DNA from: Pseudomonas sp. Irchel 3A7
GTDB lineage: Bacteria; Pseudomonadota; Gammaproteobacteria; Pseudomonadales; Pseudomonadaceae
Direction of reading: 5' to 3'
DNA: 64,000 bases
NCBI RefSeq assembly: GCF_900187565.1
Contig: NZ_FYED01000005.1
Location: forward strand, 62,001 to 126,000
The notes beneath the pieces were generated by a model, which was given only the letters and a program-made list of their open reading frames with translations, was not told the origin of the DNA and ran no database searches. The position numbers were made by a program, and so were the translations under genes. Positions within the stretch are counted from its first letter, which is position 1. Each line of letters opens with the position of its first letter. Below are positions 20,355-31,907 of the stretch, piece by piece.

Positions 20355-21644
20355 TCAACCCTGCACGACGCAGGTGGCCAGGTGTGCAGCAAGCGCATCC
20401 CAGGCAATGCTTTGTTGTTCGCCCTGGCCACGCAGGGGTTTGAAACCTACCACTTGCTGGGCCATCTCGTCGTCACCGAGGATCAATGCATACAACGCAC
20501 CGCTCTTGTCGGCTTTCTTGAACTGGCTTTTAAAGCTGCCGGCGCCGGCATTCACTTGCAGGCGCAGGTTGGGCAATTGGTCACGCACACGCTCGGCCAG
20601 GGCCAGGCCGGCCAGCTCGGCTTCTTCACCGAAGGCGCAGAGGTAGACGTCGACCTGACGGGAGATCTCTTCCGGGATCTGCTCGAGGGTTTCGAGCAGC
20701 AGGACCAGGCGCTCGATGCCCATGGCGAAACCGACACCCGCGGTCGGCTTGCCACCCATCTGCTCGACCAGGCCATCGTAACGACCACCGGCACACACGG
20801 TGCCCTGGGCGCCCAGTTTATCGGTGACCCACTCGAAAACGGTCTTGCTGTAGTAATCCAGCCCGCGAACGAGCTTCGGGTTGATCACGTAAGGAATGCC
20901 GGCAGCGTCCAGACGAGCCTTGAGGCCCTCGAAGTGCACGCGGGACTCTTCGTCGAGGTAATCGGCCATTTTCGGCGCATCGACCAGAATCGCCTGCGTC
21001 TCGGCGTTCTTGGTGTCCAGTACCCGCAACGGGTTGGTCTTCAGGCGACGCTGGCTGTCTTCGTCCAGCTTGTCCAGGTGCCCGGACAGGAACTCGACCA
21101 GCGCTTCGCGATAACGGCCACGGGACTCGCTGGTGCCCAGGCTGTTGAGCTCGAGCTTGACCGCATCGCGGATACCCAGCTCGCCCCACAGGCGCCAGGT
21201 CAGCACGATCAGTTCGGCGTCGATGTCCGGGCCGTCGAGGTTGAACACCTCGACACCGATCTGGTGGAACTGGCGATAACGACCTTTCTGCGGCCGCTCG
21301 TGGCGGAACATCGGGCCGATGTACCAGAGCTTCTGCACCTGGCCACCGCCAGTGATGCCGTGTTCGAGCACTGCACGCACGCACGCCGCGGTACCCTCGG
21401 GACGCAGGGTCAGGGAATCGCCGTTGCGGTCGTCGAAGGTGTACATCTCTTTTTCGACGATATCGGTCACTTCACCGATGGAGCGCTTGAACAGCTCGGT
21501 GAACTCGACGATCGGCATGCGGATCTGCTTGTAACCGTAGTTATCCAGCAGACGCGAAACTTTGCCTTCGAAATGACGCCACAGCGGGGTCTGTTCGGGC
21601 AGGATGTCGTTCATGCCACGAATGGCTTGCAGAGACTTGCTCAC
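20355..21644 (-). CDS. hisS: Histidyl-tRNA synthetase
   Basis: Class II aminoacyl-tRNA synthetase, 429 residues. Motif 2 region [21 protein letters not shown], the histidine-A signature [15 protein letters not shown], motif 3 [11 protein letters not shown], and the C-terminal anticodon-binding domain. Starts [16 protein letters not shown], as usual. Part of the conserved ispG-hisS-yfgM-bamB-der run. Confidence 0.98.
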   Translation of the reverse strand: MSKSLQAIRGMNDILPEQTPLWRHFEGKVSRLLDNYGYKQIRMPIVEFTELFKRSIGEVTDIVEKEMYTFDDRNGDSLTLRPEGTAACVRAVLEHGITGGGQVQKLWYIGPMFRHERPQKGRYRQFHQIGVEVFNLDGPDIDAELIVLTWRLWGELGIRDAVKLELNSLGTSESRGRYREALVEFLSGHLDKLDEDSQRRLKTNPLRVLDTKNAETQAILVDAPKMADYLDEESRVHFEGLKARLDAAGIPYVINPKLVRGLDYYSKTVFEWVTDKLGAQGTVCAGGRYDGLVEQMGGKPTAGVGFAMGIERLVLLLETLEQIPEEISRQVDVYLCAFGEEAELAGLALAERVRDQLPNLRLQVNAGAGSFKSQFKKADKSGALYALILGDDEMAQQVVGFKPLRGQGEQQSIAWDALAAHLATCVVQG

Positions 21645-21666
21645 AAAAATTCCTTAATTCGTTCGA

Positions 21667-22776
21667 TCAGCCGCGCGCGATAACGGCAGCGTCAGCTTCG
21701 ACCTTTTCGGCCGCTTTCTGGCGGATCAAGCGTTCAAGCTCATCCACCAGATTGTCATTCGTCAGTTTCTGCGACGGCTTGCCGTCGATGTAAATCAGGT
21801 TTGGCGTGCCGCCGGTCAAGCCGATATGGGCTTCCTTGGCTTCACCCGGTCCGTTGACCACGCAACCGATGACTGCGACATCCAGCGGCACCAGCAGGTC
21901 TTCGAGGCGCCCTTCCAGCTCGTTCATGGTCTTGACCACATCGAAGTTCTGCCGCGAGCAGCTCGGGCAGGCGATGAAGTTGATGCCACGGGAACGCAGG
22001 TGCAGGGATTTGAGAATGTCGTAGCCGACTTTCACTTCCTCGACCGGGTCGGCCGCCAACGAGATGCGAATAGTATCGCCAATCCCTTCGGCGAGCAGCA
22101 TACCGAGGCCCACGGCGGATTTCACCGTGCCTGAACGCAAACCACCGGCTTCGGTGATGCCCAGGTGCAGCGGCTGGACGATTTCCTTGGCCAGCAGGCG
22201 GTAGGCTTCGACGGCCATGAACACGTCGGAGGCTTTCACGCTGACCTTGAAGTCCTGGAAATTCAGGCGTTCAAGGTGCTCGACATGGCGCAAGGCCGAC
22301 TCGACCAGCGCGGCCGGGGTCGGCTCGCCGTATTTCTTTTGCAGGTCTTTTTCCAGGGAGCCGGCGTTGACGCCGATGCGAATCGGAATCCCGCGATCAC
22401 GGGCGGCATCGACCACGGCGCGTACGCGATCTTCGCGACCGATGTTGCCCGGGTTGATTCGCAGGCAGTCGACACCCAGCTCGGCGACGCGCAACGCAAT
22501 GCGGTAGTCGAAATGGATATCGGCCACCAATGGCACCTTGACCAGTTGCTTGATCTTGCCGAAGGCCTCGGCGGCGTCCATGTCCGGTACGGATACCCGC
22601 ACGATATCGACGCCAGCCGCTTCAAGACGATTGATCTGCGCCACGGTGGCCGCGACATCGTTAGTGTCGCTGTTGGTCATGCTCTGCACAGCGATAGGCG
22701 CATCGCCGCCAACAGGCACGTTACCGACCCAGATCTTGCGCGATTCGCGACGTTTGATTGGAGATTCGCCGTGCAT
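21667..22776 (-). CDS. ispG: 4-hydroxy-3-methylbut-2-enyl-diphosphate synthase (IspG/GcpE)
   Basis: Iron-sulfur enzyme of the MEP isoprenoid pathway, 369 residues. N-terminal TIM barrel ([13 protein letters not shown]) and C-terminal domain with the [4Fe-4S] cysteines in ACPSCSRQ and the later GCVVNGPGE motif. It starts 3 bases downstream of rodZ, so probably cotranscribed. Confidence 0.97.
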   Translation of the reverse strand: MHGESPIKRRESRKIWVGNVPVGGDAPIAVQSMTNSDTNDVAATVAQINRLEAAGVDIVRVSVPDMDAAEAFGKIKQLVKVPLVADIHFDYRIALRVAELGVDCLRINPGNIGREDRVRAVVDAARDRGIPIRIGVNAGSLEKDLQKKYGEPTPAALVESALRHVEHLERLNFQDFKVSVKASDVFMAVEAYRLLAKEIVQPLHLGITEAGGLRSGTVKSAVGLGMLLAEGIGDTIRISLAADPVEEVKVGYDILKSLHLRSRGINFIACPSCSRQNFDVVKTMNELEGRLEDLLVPLDVAVIGCVVNGPGEAKEAHIGLTGGTPNLIYIDGKPSQKLTNDNLVDELERLIRQKAAEKVEADAAVIARG

Positions 22777-22779
22777 GAC

Positions 22780-23829
22780 TTATTGACCCAACTTCAGGCG
22801 AGCAGTCTCGCCACTGGTGAACGGAGCAACATCGACCGACTGGCCGTTGTAGCTGACCTGCGCGCCACGGGCGAAGCCCAGGCGGACGGCAAACGGTGGC
22901 TTGCCGCTGACGGAAAGGCTATCGCCTTTACGCTTGAGACCACTGAACAACACCTTGCCGCTGCCATCGGTCACTTGCGTCCAGCAATCGGCGGTGAATT
23001 GCAGTTGAACCTGACCCTGGCCGGCCACCGGAGCCGCTGCCGGAGCTGGCGTCGCAGCCGCTTGCGCCGGAACGCTCGGGGCAATCGGTGCAGTGACTGC
23101 CGGGGCCGGTACGGCGGGAACTGCCGGGGCCGGAGTCGCAGGCGTCGCGACAACCGCAGCCGTACTGTGCGCCGGTGCAGCTGGCGCTGGTGCTGGTGAT
23201 ACAGGCGCTGCGGGTTCAGTCGCTTGAGCATCCGCCGGCGCTTCAGCCGCGGTCTCGGCTTGCGGCAATGCCAGAGCGGTGGTGTTTTCAGCCTGACCTT
23301 CCGCGACAGCCTGGTCTTCCGGCTCGTCCAGCGGATGAATCTGGGTGGTGCCGTCGGCGCCTTCGACTTCTACGTGTTCAGGGCTCAGGCTGATCAGGTC
23401 CTTGGTGCGCAGCGAGGTTTGATCCTGCCACCAGACAAAACCACCACCAATCACCGCCACCAGCAGCAACAGGCTGACAACACGCAAGATGGTGTGGGAA
23501 ACCCGAACCGGTTCTTCGATACGACCCAGGCTATGCACGCTGCTGCCCTGGGAGTCGGTACCGGTGGATTGATCGAACTGCTGGACCAGAACGGCCTGGT
23601 CCATGCCGAGCAATTTGGCATAGGCGCGAATATAACCGCGAGCAAAGGTGTGCCCAGGCAGCTTGTCGAATTCGCCGGCTTCCAGATTGCTCAGGGAGTT
23701 GACGGTGAGGTTGAGCTTGAGAGCCACTTCGGCCAGCGACCAGCCATTGCTTTCGCGGGCCTGGCGCAGGGTCTCACCGGGGTTAACGCGATTCGCTGCT
23801 ACAACTTCGGGATGCGCCGCTTTCATCAT
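22780..23829 (-). CDS. rodZ: Cytoskeletal protein RodZ (HTH, one TM, DUF4115)
   Basis: Bitopic inner-membrane protein linking MreB filaments to the wall-synthesis machinery. 349 residues: Xre-like HTH (about 15-85, SLAEVALKLNLTVNSLSNLEAGEF), one membrane helix (about 113-133), a long Ala/Pro-rich periplasmic linker (about 190-270) and a C-terminal DUF4115 beta domain (VQLQFTADCWTQVTDGSGK). Two adjacent ATG codons (23829, 23826) overlap the pilF stop; either may be the start. Confidence 0.94.
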   Translation of the reverse strand: MMKAAHPEVVAANRVNPGETLRQARESNGWSLAEVALKLNLTVNSLSNLEAGEFDKLPGHTFARGYIRAYAKLLGMDQAVLVQQFDQSTGTDSQGSSVHSLGRIEEPVRVSHTILRVVSLLLLVAVIGGGFVWWQDQTSLRTKDLISLSPEHVEVEGADGTTQIHPLDEPEDQAVAEGQAENTTALALPQAETAAEAPADAQATEPAAPVSPAPAPAAPAHSTAAVVATPATPAPAVPAVPAPAVTAPIAPSVPAQAAATPAPAAAPVAGQGQVQLQFTADCWTQVTDGSGKVLFSGLKRKGDSLSVSGKPPFAVRLGFARGAQVSYNGQSVDVAPFTSGETARLKLGQ

Positions 23830-24584
23830 TGCTCCGACAGGTATTGCTGATATTCCGGTGTACCGGGATAGAGTCGTTTTAATTGCAGGCCTGCACTTGC
23901 GGCCTTGTCGCGATCTTCAAACACTTTTGCCAGCCGAACGCCGAGCAATAGACTACGTGCATTTTGCTCGGCGAGCAGACTAAAACGATCGTAGTAGTCA
24001 CGCGCGGGCACATAATGCCTGTCTTCGTAAGACAACTCAGCCATTTCCAGCAATGCGCGTGGTTGTTGGCGATTCAAACGCAGGGCTTTTTCCAGTTGCT
24101 GCTGGGCCAACTCCCGCTGGCCAAGCATCGAAGCGGTCATGCCCAGGTTCTCGAACACTCGCGATCGCTCAGGATACAGGGTATCGGCGGCGGCCTGTTC
24201 AAAGCGCTCGTAGGCTTCCTTGTAACGTTTTTGCTCGAAAAGAAAACTGCCGTAGTTATTGAGGATTCGCGCATCGGCGGGACGGGAAGACAGCGCCTTG
24301 CGAAAATGCTGGTCGGCCAGTTCCGGCTCCATCTCGGCCTGGAATACCAGCCCCAGCGCCGCGTTGGCGTCCGGATCCGCAGCATCCAGTTCCAGGGCTT
24401 TCTTCAGCGGTACTTTGGCCCGCTCGGTCATGCCCTGTTGCAGATAACCGATACCCAGCTGCACATACGCCTCACGCGCTTCGTCGCGGCCCTTGCTGGT
24501 CTTCATCGGGTTGTAATCGCCCGAAAGCACACAGCCAGCGCAGAGGCTGGCCAATAGCAAAAGCAGCGCAAAGCGCAGGGACAT
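23826..24584 (-). CDS. pilF: Type IV pilus assembly lipoprotein PilF/PilW
   Basis: Outer-membrane pilotin needed for multimerisation of the PilQ secretin. 252 residues from ATG 24584; lipoprotein signal MSLRFALLLLLASLCAGC, then six TPR-type repeats (for example YVQLGIGYLQQGMTERAKVPL and ANAALGLVFQAEMEPELAD). Located between rlmN and rodZ, its conserved place in Pseudomonas. Confidence 0.94.
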   Translation of the reverse strand: MSLRFALLLLLASLCAGCVLSGDYNPMKTSKGRDEAREAYVQLGIGYLQQGMTERAKVPLKKALELDAADPDANAALGLVFQAEMEPELADQHFRKALSSRPADARILNNYGSFLFEQKRYKEAYERFEQAAADTLYPERSRVFENLGMTASMLGQRELAQQQLEKALRLNRQQPRALLEMAELSYEDRHYVPARDYYDRFSLLAEQNARSLLLGVRLAKVFEDRDKAASAGLQLKRLYPGTPEYQQYLSEQ

Positions 24585-24600
24585 AGAGATCCTCTCTTGG

Positions 24601-25746
24601 TTACTTATTCGCGGCGCTCGAAGCAATATCGTTCTCGGCGCTCAATTCACGCACCGCGATATAACGTTCGCTGCGACGGGTGCGATCCAGCACCTGCCCT
24701 ACCAGTTGACCACAAGCGGCGTCGATGTCTTCACCACGGGTGGTGCGGACAGTGACGTTGAAACCGGCATGATGAAGCTGATCCTGGAACCGACGAATGG
24801 CGTTGTTGCTCGGCCGCTCGTACCCGGAGTGCGGGAACGGGTTGAAAGGTATCAGGTTGATCTTGCATGGGATGTTCTTGAGCAACTCGATCATCTCGAC
24901 CGCGTGCTCGACCTTGTCGTTCACGTCCTTGAGCAAGGTGTACTCGATGGTCAGCACGCGCTTTTCGCCCAGGGACGACATGTAGCGCTGGCACGACTCG
25001 AGGAGCATCTTAAGCGGATACTTCTTGTTGATCGGCACCAATTGGTTACGCAATGCGTCATTCGGTGCGTGCAGGGACAACGCCAGGGAGACGTCGATGT
25101 GCTTGGACAGCTCATCGATCATCGGCACCACGCCCGACGTGGACAGGGTCACGCGGCGCTTGGAAATGCCGTAGCCCAGGTCATCCATCATCAGATGCAT
25201 GGCGGCAATGACGTTGTCGAAGTTCAGCAGCGGCTCACCCATGCCCATCATCACCACGTTGGTGATGGCACGGTCGACGGTCGCCGGGACGCTGCCAAAG
25301 GATTTGTTGGCAATCCACACCTGGCCAATGACTTCGGCGGCGGTGAGGTTGCTGTTGAAGCCTTGCTTGCCGGTGGAGCAGAAACTGCAATCCAGGGCAC
25401 AGCCTGCCTGGGACGAAACGCACAAGGTGCCGCGCTTGCCCTGGGGAATGTACACGGTCTCGACGCAGCTGCCGGACGCCACGCGCACCACCCACTTGCG
25501 GGTGCCGTCGCTGGAGATGTCCTCGCTGACCACTTCCGGACCGCGAACTTCAGCAACAGCCTTGAGCTTTTCGCGCAAGGCCTTGCTGACGTTCGTCATG
25601 GCGTCGAAATCATCGACGCCAAAGTGGTGAATCCATTTCATTACCTGACCGGCACGGAAACGCTTCTCCCCGATTGAGTCGAAGAATTTTTCCATTTCCG
25701 ACTGGGTGAGACCCAGCAGGTTGGTTTTAACAGTCGATGTAGTCAT
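24601..25746 (-). CDS. rlmN: Dual-specificity 23S rRNA/tRNA adenine-C2 methyltransferase RlmN
   Basis: Radical-SAM enzyme that methylates A2503 of 23S rRNA and A37 of certain tRNAs. 381 residues with the CxxxCxxC cluster motif [11 protein letters not shown] (about residues 123-133), [12 protein letters not shown], and the resolving cysteine near ACGQL in the C-terminus. Length is typical. Confidence 0.97.
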   Translation of the reverse strand: MTTSTVKTNLLGLTQSEMEKFFDSIGEKRFRAGQVMKWIHHFGVDDFDAMTNVSKALREKLKAVAEVRGPEVVSEDISSDGTRKWVVRVASGSCVETVYIPQGKRGTLCVSSQAGCALDCSFCSTGKQGFNSNLTAAEVIGQVWIANKSFGSVPATVDRAITNVVMMGMGEPLLNFDNVIAAMHLMMDDLGYGISKRRVTLSTSGVVPMIDELSKHIDVSLALSLHAPNDALRNQLVPINKKYPLKMLLESCQRYMSSLGEKRVLTIEYTLLKDVNDKVEHAVEMIELLKNIPCKINLIPFNPFPHSGYERPSNNAIRRFQDQLHHAGFNVTVRTTRGEDIDAACGQLVGQVLDRTRRSERYIAVRELSAENDIASSAANK

Positions 25747-25774
25747 GGATTCACCTTCACTCTTAAGCCAATGC

Positions 25775-26200
25775 TTAGCGAGTGGTTACTTCAGTAGCTG
25801 CGAAGAAGTACGAGATTTCGCGAGCGGCAGCGGCTTCGGAGTCCGAGCCGTGTACAGCGTTGGCGTCGATGGATTCAGCGAAGTCAGCACGGATGGTGCC
25901 GGCAGCAGCTTCTTTAGGGTTGGTAGCGCCCATCAGCTCACGGTTCAGAGCGATAGCGTTTTCGCCTTCCAGAACCTGAACGACAACCGGACCGGAGATC
26001 ATGAAAGCAACCAGGTCACCGAAGAAACCGCGCTCTTTGTGCTCAGCGTAGAAGCCTTCGGCTTCGGCTTTGGACAGTTGCTTCAGTTTCGAAGCTACAA
26101 CGCGCAGGCCTGCTTTTTCGAAACGGGTGGTGATCTCGCCGATCACGTTTTTAGCAACGGCGTCAGGCTTGATGATGGAGAAAGTACGTTGAACAGCCAT
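25775..26200 (-). CDS. ndk: Nucleoside diphosphate kinase
   Basis: Transfers phosphate from ATP to nucleoside diphosphates. 141 residues, complete: [11 protein letters not shown] at the N-terminus and the phospho-histidine in NAVHGSDS (His117). Between rlmN and the isc cluster. A TATAAT on the minus strand lies inside the loop of the preceding terminator (26230-26259) and could serve as its -10 element, but no good -35 is visible. Confidence 0.98.
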   Translation of the reverse strand: MAVQRTFSIIKPDAVAKNVIGEITTRFEKAGLRVVASKLKQLSKAEAEGFYAEHKERGFFGDLVAFMISGPVVVQVLEGENAIALNRELMGATNPKEAAAGTIRADFAESIDANAVHGSDSEAAAAREISYFFAATEVTTR

Positions 26201-26229
26201 GATGTAACTCCAGAAACGGTAATTTGCGA

Positions 26230-26259
26230 AAAATTAAACCCGCGAATTATACGCGGGTT
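26230..26259 (-). terminator. Intrinsic terminator ending the isc operon
   Basis: Minus strand AACCCGCG-TATAATT-CGCGGGTT then TAATTTTT, 30 bases after the iscX stop. Confidence 0.85.
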
Positions 26260-26288
26260 CTTGGGTATTGCCTAACCTGCAGCGTGGC

Positions 26289-26489
26289 TCAGTCGCGTTC
26301 TTCGATCCAGTGGGCCTGAATGGCCTCCAGGATCTTTTCGCCACAATGATCAGGGTGATCGTCGAACTCGGGCAATTCCATCACCCACTTGCGCAGATCG
26401 ACGAAGTTGACCGACATAGGATCTACATCGGGCTTGGTTTCAGCCAGCTGGATCGCGATTTCCAGCACATCAGTCCACTTGAGACTCAT
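26289..26489 (-). CDS. iscX: Fe-S cluster assembly protein IscX
   Basis: 66-residue acidic protein that binds IscS and modulates cluster assembly. MSLKWTDVLEIAIQLAE start and DPMSVNFVDLRKWVMELPEFDD are family hallmarks. Last gene of the isc operon. Confidence 0.95.
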   Translation of the reverse strand: MSLKWTDVLEIAIQLAETKPDVDPMSVNFVDLRKWVMELPEFDDHPDHCGEKILEAIQAHWIEERD

Positions 26490-26503
26490 GACAATTCCTT
26501 GAA

Positions 26504-26845
26504 TCAGTGCGGCGCTTCGGCTGCGTGGTTGAGCGAGTACTTCGGAATTTCGACGGTCAGGTCTTCAGTCCCGACCTTGGCCTGACAGCCCAGGCGCGAC
26601 TGAGCTTCCAGCCCCCAGGCCTTGTCAAGATAGTCCTCTTCCAGCTCATCGGCTTCTTCCAGCGAGTCAAAACCCTCACGGATGATGCAGTGGCAGGTGG
26701 TACAGGCGCAGACGCCGCCACAGGCACTTTCCATCTCGATGTGGTGCTCATGGGCCAGCTCGAGGATGGACGTACCGGTCTCAGCCTCCACGACCATGCC
26801 TTCCGGGCAAAACTTTTCGTGTGGCAGAAAAATGACCTGCGGCAT
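26504..26845 (-). CDS. fdx: ISC-type [2Fe-2S] ferredoxin
   Basis: Electron donor for Fe-S cluster assembly on IscU. 113 residues with cluster ligands Cys42, Cys48, Cys51 (ACGGVCACTTC) and Cys87 (LGCQAK). Three bases separate it from hscA. Confidence 0.97.
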   Translation of the reverse strand: MPQVIFLPHEKFCPEGMVVEAETGTSILELAHEHHIEMESACGGVCACTTCHCIIREGFDSLEEADELEEDYLDKAWGLEAQSRLGCQAKVGTEDLTVEIPKYSLNHAAEAPH

Positions 26846-26847
26846 CG

Positions 26848-28710
26848 TTATTCCTCAATCTCATTCAGGTTGCGCCCCGCCAGCGCGGCTTTCACCGTCG
26901 AGTCCAGGCGGCGGGCAGCAAAGGCATCGGTCACTTGCGACAGACGCTTGGTCTGCTGCTCGATGGCGTAACCATCGGTACCTTTCATCAGTTCGGTCAG
27001 TTCCTGCACCTGCAGCTCGATGACCATGCGTTCATCGGCATCGAGCAGGCGCTCGCCGTCGGCTTCCAGGGCGGCCTGCACCGCTTCGATCAGACGCTGG
27101 GCATCGACCTGCTGCTCACGCAGCACGCGGGCCACCTTGTCGTCGTTGGCGTGCTGGAACGAATCCTTGAGCATCTTGGCGATTTCGCCGTCGGTCAGAC
27201 CGTAGGACGGCTTGACCTGGATGCTGGCTTCGACACCCGAGCCCAGCTCGCGAGCGGAGACGCTCAGCAGACCGTCGGCATCAACCTGGAAGGTCACGCG
27301 AATCTTCGCCGCACCGGCAACCATCGCCGGAATGCCACGCAATTCGAAACGCGCCAGGGAGCGACAGTCGCTGATCAGCTCGCGCTCGCCCTGCAATACG
27401 TGGATCGCCATGGCCGACTGGCCATCTTTGTAGGTGGTGAAGTCCTGGGCGCGGGCGACGGGAATGGTGGTGTTGCGCGGAATCACCTTCTCCATCAGGC
27501 CGCCCATGGTTTCCAGCCCCAGGGACAACGGAATCACGTCAAGCAGCAGCAATTCACTGCCATCGCGCTTGTTGCCGGCCAGGGTATCGGCCTGGATCGC
27601 GGCACCGATGGCCACCACTTGATCCGGATCGATTTCAGTCAGCGGCTGGCGACCAAAAGCTTCGGCAACGGCGTCGCGAACACGCGGGACACGGGTCGAA
27701 CCACCCACCATGACCACCGCGTGCACTTCTTCCAGCTCGACACCGGAGTCACGAACGGCGCGGCGACAGGCTTTCAGGCTGCGGGCAACCATCGGCTCGA
27801 TCAGCGCGTTGAAGGCCTCACGGGTCAGCTCGGCTTTCCAGTCGCCATACGCGACTTCAACCGACGCCGCGTTGGTCAGCGCCTCTTTGGCCGCGCAAGC
27901 GGTTTGCAGCAGATTGCGTTGCGCACCCGGATCCAGGTCGGCAGACAAACCGGCGCTCTCGATGATCCAGCCTGCGATGGCGTGGTCGAAGTCATCGCCG
28001 CCCAGAGCACTGTCGCCACCGGTGGCCAGCACCTCGAAGACACCGCCGGTCAGGCGCAGAATCGAGATATCGAACGTACCGCCGCCCAGGTCATAAATCG
28101 CCACCAGGCCTTCGGCGTGCTGATCCAGCCCATAAGCCACCGCCGCTGCCGTCGGCTCGTTGAGCAAACGCAGCACATTAAGGCCGGCCAGTTTGGCCGC
28201 GTCCTTGGTGGCTTGACGCTGAGCGTCGTCGAAATAGGCCGGAACGGTGATGACCGCACCCACCAGCTCACCACCGAGGGTGGCTTCGGCACGCTGGCGC
28301 AAGACCTTGAGGATGTCCGCCGAGACTTCGACCGGGCTTTTCGGGCCCTGGATCGTGTCGATGAACGGCATGTGCGACTCGCCACCGACAAAGCGGTAAG
28401 GCAGTTGCTCGCCCAATTGCTTGACGTCGGACAGACCACGACCCATCAAGCGCTTGACCGACAGCACGGTGTTCAAGGGATCGGTGGAGGCAGCCAGCTT
28501 GGCCGACTCGCCGACTTCGACGCGATCGGCGTGATAGCGCACGGCAGACGGCAGGATAACCTGCCCTTCTGCGTCGGCCAGAGGCTCGGAAAGTCCACTG
28601 CGCAATGCAGCGACCAGCGAATTGGTAGTGCCCAAGTCGATCCCCACAGCCAGACGACGCTGGTGCGGTTGAGGACTTTGGCCGGGTTCGGCGATCTGCA
28701 GTAGGGCCAT
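26848..28710 (-). CDS. hscA: Fe-S assembly Hsp70 chaperone HscA
   Basis: Specialised Hsp70 that, with HscB, releases the cluster from IscU in an ATP-driven cycle. 620 residues: N-terminal ATPase ([42 protein letters not shown]) and C-terminal peptide-binding domain. Length and position between hscB and fdx are standard. Confidence 0.97.
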   Translation of the reverse strand: MALLQIAEPGQSPQPHQRRLAVGIDLGTTNSLVAALRSGLSEPLADAEGQVILPSAVRYHADRVEVGESAKLAASTDPLNTVLSVKRLMGRGLSDVKQLGEQLPYRFVGGESHMPFIDTIQGPKSPVEVSADILKVLRQRAEATLGGELVGAVITVPAYFDDAQRQATKDAAKLAGLNVLRLLNEPTAAAVAYGLDQHAEGLVAIYDLGGGTFDISILRLTGGVFEVLATGGDSALGGDDFDHAIAGWIIESAGLSADLDPGAQRNLLQTACAAKEALTNAASVEVAYGDWKAELTREAFNALIEPMVARSLKACRRAVRDSGVELEEVHAVVMVGGSTRVPRVRDAVAEAFGRQPLTEIDPDQVVAIGAAIQADTLAGNKRDGSELLLLDVIPLSLGLETMGGLMEKVIPRNTTIPVARAQDFTTYKDGQSAMAIHVLQGERELISDCRSLARFELRGIPAMVAGAAKIRVTFQVDADGLLSVSARELGSGVEASIQVKPSYGLTDGEIAKMLKDSFQHANDDKVARVLREQQVDAQRLIEAVQAALEADGERLLDADERMVIELQVQELTELMKGTDGYAIEQQTKRLSQVTDAFAARRLDSTVKAALAGRNLNEIEE

Positions 28711-28761
28711 CGTTATCAGGACTTATCTGTATATCAGGCGTGCGACCGGAGCGGCACTGGG

Positions 28762-29283
28762 TTAATCGTCGAGGCGCTCTTCTAATTGGCGCACTTCGTA
28801 GGTGAGCTTGTCGAGGAACTGCATGCGCCGCATCAGGCGTTCGGCCCGTTCACGTTGCGCGGCATCGTTCCAGCAAGCTGCGAAGCTTTGGTTCAGTTCA
28901 TCCTGGGCAGTCTTCAACCGGCGCTTGAACGCGGCAACGCCCGACAAGTCGGCGCTGTCCTGCAGGTCCTCGAGCTCTTCGCGCAACTCCATCTGTTGCA
29001 GAAGAAACTCCGGGTCATGCACCGTGACCTCCAGCGGCAGCTCGCCACCATTCAAGGCGAGCAGGTATCGCGCGCGCTTGGGGGGACTCTTGAGCGTCTG
29101 GTAGGCCTCGTTGAGGCTCGCGGATTGCTCTAGCGCCAGCCGTTGCTCACGCTCGGAGGCGTCAGCAAAGCGGTCCGGATGAACGCTGCGCGCCAGCTCG
29201 CGGTAACGCGAAGCCAGCTGATCGAGGTCCAGATTGAAACTCGGCTGCAGCTCAAATAAAGCGAAATGACAAGGAGTACCCAC
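28762..29283 (-). CDS. hscB: J-domain co-chaperone HscB
   Basis: Stimulates the HscA ATPase and delivers IscU. 173 residues from GTG 29283, chosen because [15 protein letters not shown] matches the family start and GAGG lies seven bases upstream. J domain with the HPD motif (VHPDRF) and a C-terminal three-helix IscU-binding domain. The longer frame upstream runs into iscA. Confidence 0.95.
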   Translation of the reverse strand: MGTPCHFALFELQPSFNLDLDQLASRYRELARSVHPDRFADASEREQRLALEQSASLNEAYQTLKSPPKRARYLLALNGGELPLEVTVHDPEFLLQQMELREELEDLQDSADLSGVAAFKRRLKTAQDELNQSFAACWNDAAQRERAERLMRRMQFLDKLTYEVRQLEERLDD

Positions 29284-29291
29284 GAGCAGCC

Positions 29292-29615
29292 TCAGATGTT
29301 GAAGCTTTCGCCGCAGCCACATTCACCGCGCACGTTGGGGTTGTTGAACTTGAAGCCTTCGTTCAACCCTTCCTTGACGAAATCGAGCTCGGTGCCGTCC
29401 AGGTAGGCCAGGCTTTTCGGGTCGATGATCACTTTTTCGCCGTGACTTTCGAACACCTGATCCTCTGCAACCACCTCGTCGACAAACTCCAGCACGTAGG
29501 CAAGGCCGGAACAGCCCGTGGTGCGAACACCCAGGCGAATCCCCTCACCTTTGCCGCGCCCGTCGAGGGAGCGTCGCACGTGTCGAGCAGCCGCTTCTGT
29601 CATGCTGATAGCCAT
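29292..29615 (-). CDS. iscA: A-type iron-sulfur carrier IscA
   Basis: 107 residues with the three cluster cysteines Cys35 (TTGCSGLAY), Cys99 and Cys101 (ECGCGESF). Passes [4Fe-4S] clusters to client enzymes. Start [13 protein letters not shown] taken at 29615 by family length. Confidence 0.96.
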   Translation of the reverse strand: MAISMTEAAARHVRRSLDGRGKGEGIRLGVRTTGCSGLAYVLEFVDEVVAEDQVFESHGEKVIIDPKSLAYLDGTELDFVKEGLNEGFKFNNPNVRGECGCGESFNI

Positions 29616-29649
29616 CGGTGACTCCTTACTCGTCGCCAAATCCTGAAAG

Positions 29650-30036
29650 TCAGATCAAGCCTTTCTTCTGCTTGTAATCGCGAACGGCCGCCTTGATGGC
29701 GTCTTCAGCGAGCACGGAGCAGTGAATTTTCACTGGCGGCAGGGCCAGTTCTTCAGCCAGCTGAGTGTTCTTGATGGTTTCTGCCTCGTCCAGCGTCTTG
29801 CCCTTCATCCACTCAGTGGCCAGGGAGCTGGAAGCGATGGCCGAACCGCAGCCATAGGTCTTGAACTTGGCATCTTCGATGATGCCGGCGTCGTTGACCT
29901 TGATCTGCAGGCGCATCACGTCGCCGCAAGCCGGCGCGCCGACCATGCCGGTGCCGACATCAGGATCTTCCGCGTCCATCTTGCCGACGTTGCGCGGGTT
30001 TTCGTAGTGGTCGATGACCTTTTCGCTGTAAGCCAT
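29650..30036 (-). CDS. iscU: Fe-S cluster scaffold IscU
   Basis: 128 residues; scaffold cysteines Cys37, Cys63 and Cys106 are present, and the LPPVK motif (99-103) that HscA recognises is intact. Starts [18 protein letters not shown], diagnostic of IscU. Confidence 0.98.
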   Translation of the reverse strand: MAYSEKVIDHYENPRNVGKMDAEDPDVGTGMVGAPACGDVMRLQIKVNDAGIIEDAKFKTYGCGSAIASSSLATEWMKGKTLDEAETIKNTQLAEELALPPVKIHCSVLAEDAIKAAVRDYKQKKGLI

Positions 30037-30119
30037 GGTTCTTAATCCTCACTCATCAGAGAGTCGCTCTTAAAGCCCCGGAACCTGGGTCCGCAGGGCT
30101 GGTTCGCGGCGACTTGAAA

Positions 30120-31334
30120 TCAGTGTGCCGCCCACTCGATTTTCGAAATGTCGACACCGTCTTTGTACATGTCCCACAGCGGCGACAGAGCGCGCAGCTT
30201 GGTAACGGCCTCGCAGACTTTCTGCGCGGCGTAGTCGATTTCTTCTTCGGTGGTGAAGCGGCCGAAGGTGAAACGGATCGAGCTGTGTGCCAGTTCATCG
30301 TTGCGGCCCAGGGCGCGCAGCACGTAGGAAGGCTCAAGCGATGCCGAGGTGCAAGCCGAACCGGACGAAACCGCCAGATCCTTGAGCGCCATGATCAGCG
30401 ACTCGCCTTCAACGTAGTTGAAGCTCAGGTTCAGGTTGTGCGGAACGCGGGCGGTCAGGCTGCCGTTGACGTACAGCTCTTCCAGGTGCTCGACCTGCTT
30501 GTAGAAGCGGTCGCTCAGGGCCTTGATGCGTGCGTTCTCGGCAGCCATGTCTTCCTTGGCCACGCGGAAGGCTTCGCCCATGCCGACGATCTGGTGGGTC
30601 GCCAGGGTGCCGGAGCGCATGCCGCGCTCGTGACCGCCGCCGTGCATGGTCGCTTCGATGCGCACACGCGGCTTGCGGCTCACGTACAGGGCGCCGATGC
30701 CTTTAGGGCCATAAGTCTTGTGGGCGGAGAACGACATCAGGTCGACTTTCAGCTTCTGCAGGTCGATCTCGACCTTGCCGGTGGACTGAGCGGCGTCGAC
30801 GTGGAACAGGATGCCCTTGGAGCGGGTCAACTCGCCGATGGCGGCGATGTCGTTGACGGTACCGATTTCGTTGTTCACGTGCATGACCGAAACCAGGATG
30901 GTGTCGTCGCGCAGTTCGGCTTCGACCATTTCCGGAGTCACCAGGCCGTCGGTACGAGGCTCAATGTAGGTGACTTCGAAACCTTCACGCTCCAGCTGGC
31001 GCATGGTGTCCAGGACAGCCTTGTGCTCGATCTTGGTGGTGATCAGGTGCTTGCCTTTGGTGGCGTAGAAATGTGCCGCACCCTTGATTGCCAGGTTGTC
31101 GGATTCGGTGGCACCGGAGGTCCAGACGATTTCGCGCGGGTCGGCATTGACCAGGTCGGCCACCTGACGACGGGCGTTTTCGACGGACTCTTCAGCTTTC
31201 CAGCCGAACACGTGGGAACGGGACGCCGGGTTACCGAAGTTTCCGTCGACCAGCAGGCATTCACTCATTTTTTGCGCGACACGCGGATCAACCGGGGTAG
31301 TCGCAGAGTAATCAAGGTAAATCGGCAATTTCAT
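30120..31334 (-). CDS. iscS: Cysteine desulfurase IscS
   Basis: PLP enzyme that takes sulfur from cysteine for Fe-S clusters and tRNA thiolation. 404 residues, PLP lysine Lys206 in [10 protein letters not shown] and the persulfide cysteine Cys328 in SGSACTSAS. Second gene of the isc operon. Confidence 0.98.
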   Translation of the reverse strand: MKLPIYLDYSATTPVDPRVAQKMSECLLVDGNFGNPASRSHVFGWKAEESVENARRQVADLVNADPREIVWTSGATESDNLAIKGAAHFYATKGKHLITTKIEHKAVLDTMRQLEREGFEVTYIEPRTDGLVTPEMVEAELRDDTILVSVMHVNNEIGTVNDIAAIGELTRSKGILFHVDAAQSTGKVEIDLQKLKVDLMSFSAHKTYGPKGIGALYVSRKPRVRIEATMHGGGHERGMRSGTLATHQIVGMGEAFRVAKEDMAAENARIKALSDRFYKQVEHLEELYVNGSLTARVPHNLNLSFNYVEGESLIMALKDLAVSSGSACTSASLEPSYVLRALGRNDELAHSSIRFTFGRFTTEEEIDYAAQKVCEAVTKLRALSPLWDMYKDGVDISKIEWAAH

Positions 31335-31384
31335 GGACTATCTCCTAAATCAGGCTGGCTGGCACGCCGTTAGCTCTCTGGCTG

Positions 31385-31876
31385 TCATTCGACGGCGGAC
31401 GCTTCAATCTTGTCCAGGCGTGGCGCCTTGCTGTTGCAACGGCGTTGATCCTGACGCTGGGCTACTTCTTGTACCTCACGGCGAGTCACAAGGTCAGCCA
31501 AGCTGATACCGCTCAGAAATTCGTGAATCTGCAGGCTCAGATCGCACCACAAGTGGTGGGTCAGGCAGGTGTCGCCTTGATGGCAATCACCCTGGCCCTG
31601 GCATTTGGTGGCATCGACCGATTCGTTCACCGCATCGATCACCTGGGCGACCTGGATACCTTGCATGTCGCGTGACAGCTGGTAACCGCCGCCTGGGCCA
31701 CGAACGCTGGACACCAGGTTGCTGCGGCGCAGCTTGGCGAACAGCTGTTCGAGGTAGGACAGGGAGATGCCTTGGCGCTCGGAGATATCGGCCAGGGACA
31801 CGGGCCCGTGCTGCGCGTGCAACGCCAGATCGAGCATGGCGGTCACGGCGTATCGGCCTTTTGTAGTCAGTCGCAT
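31385..31876 (-). CDS. iscR: Fe-S-responsive Rrf2 regulator IscR
   Basis: Represses the isc operon when it carries a [2Fe-2S] cluster. 163 residues: winged HTH ([14 protein letters not shown]) and cluster ligands Cys92, Cys98, Cys104 with His107. First gene of iscR-S-U-A-hscBA-fdx-iscX. Its promoter region carries IscR-like boxes, consistent with autorepression. Confidence 0.97.
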   Translation of the reverse strand: MRLTTKGRYAVTAMLDLALHAQHGPVSLADISERQGISLSYLEQLFAKLRRSNLVSSVRGPGGGYQLSRDMQGIQVAQVIDAVNESVDATKCQGQGDCHQGDTCLTHHLWCDLSLQIHEFLSGISLADLVTRREVQEVAQRQDQRRCNSKAPRLDKIEASAVE

Positions 31877-31907
31877 GGACAATTACCACGGAGTTCGGAA
31901 TGGGGCG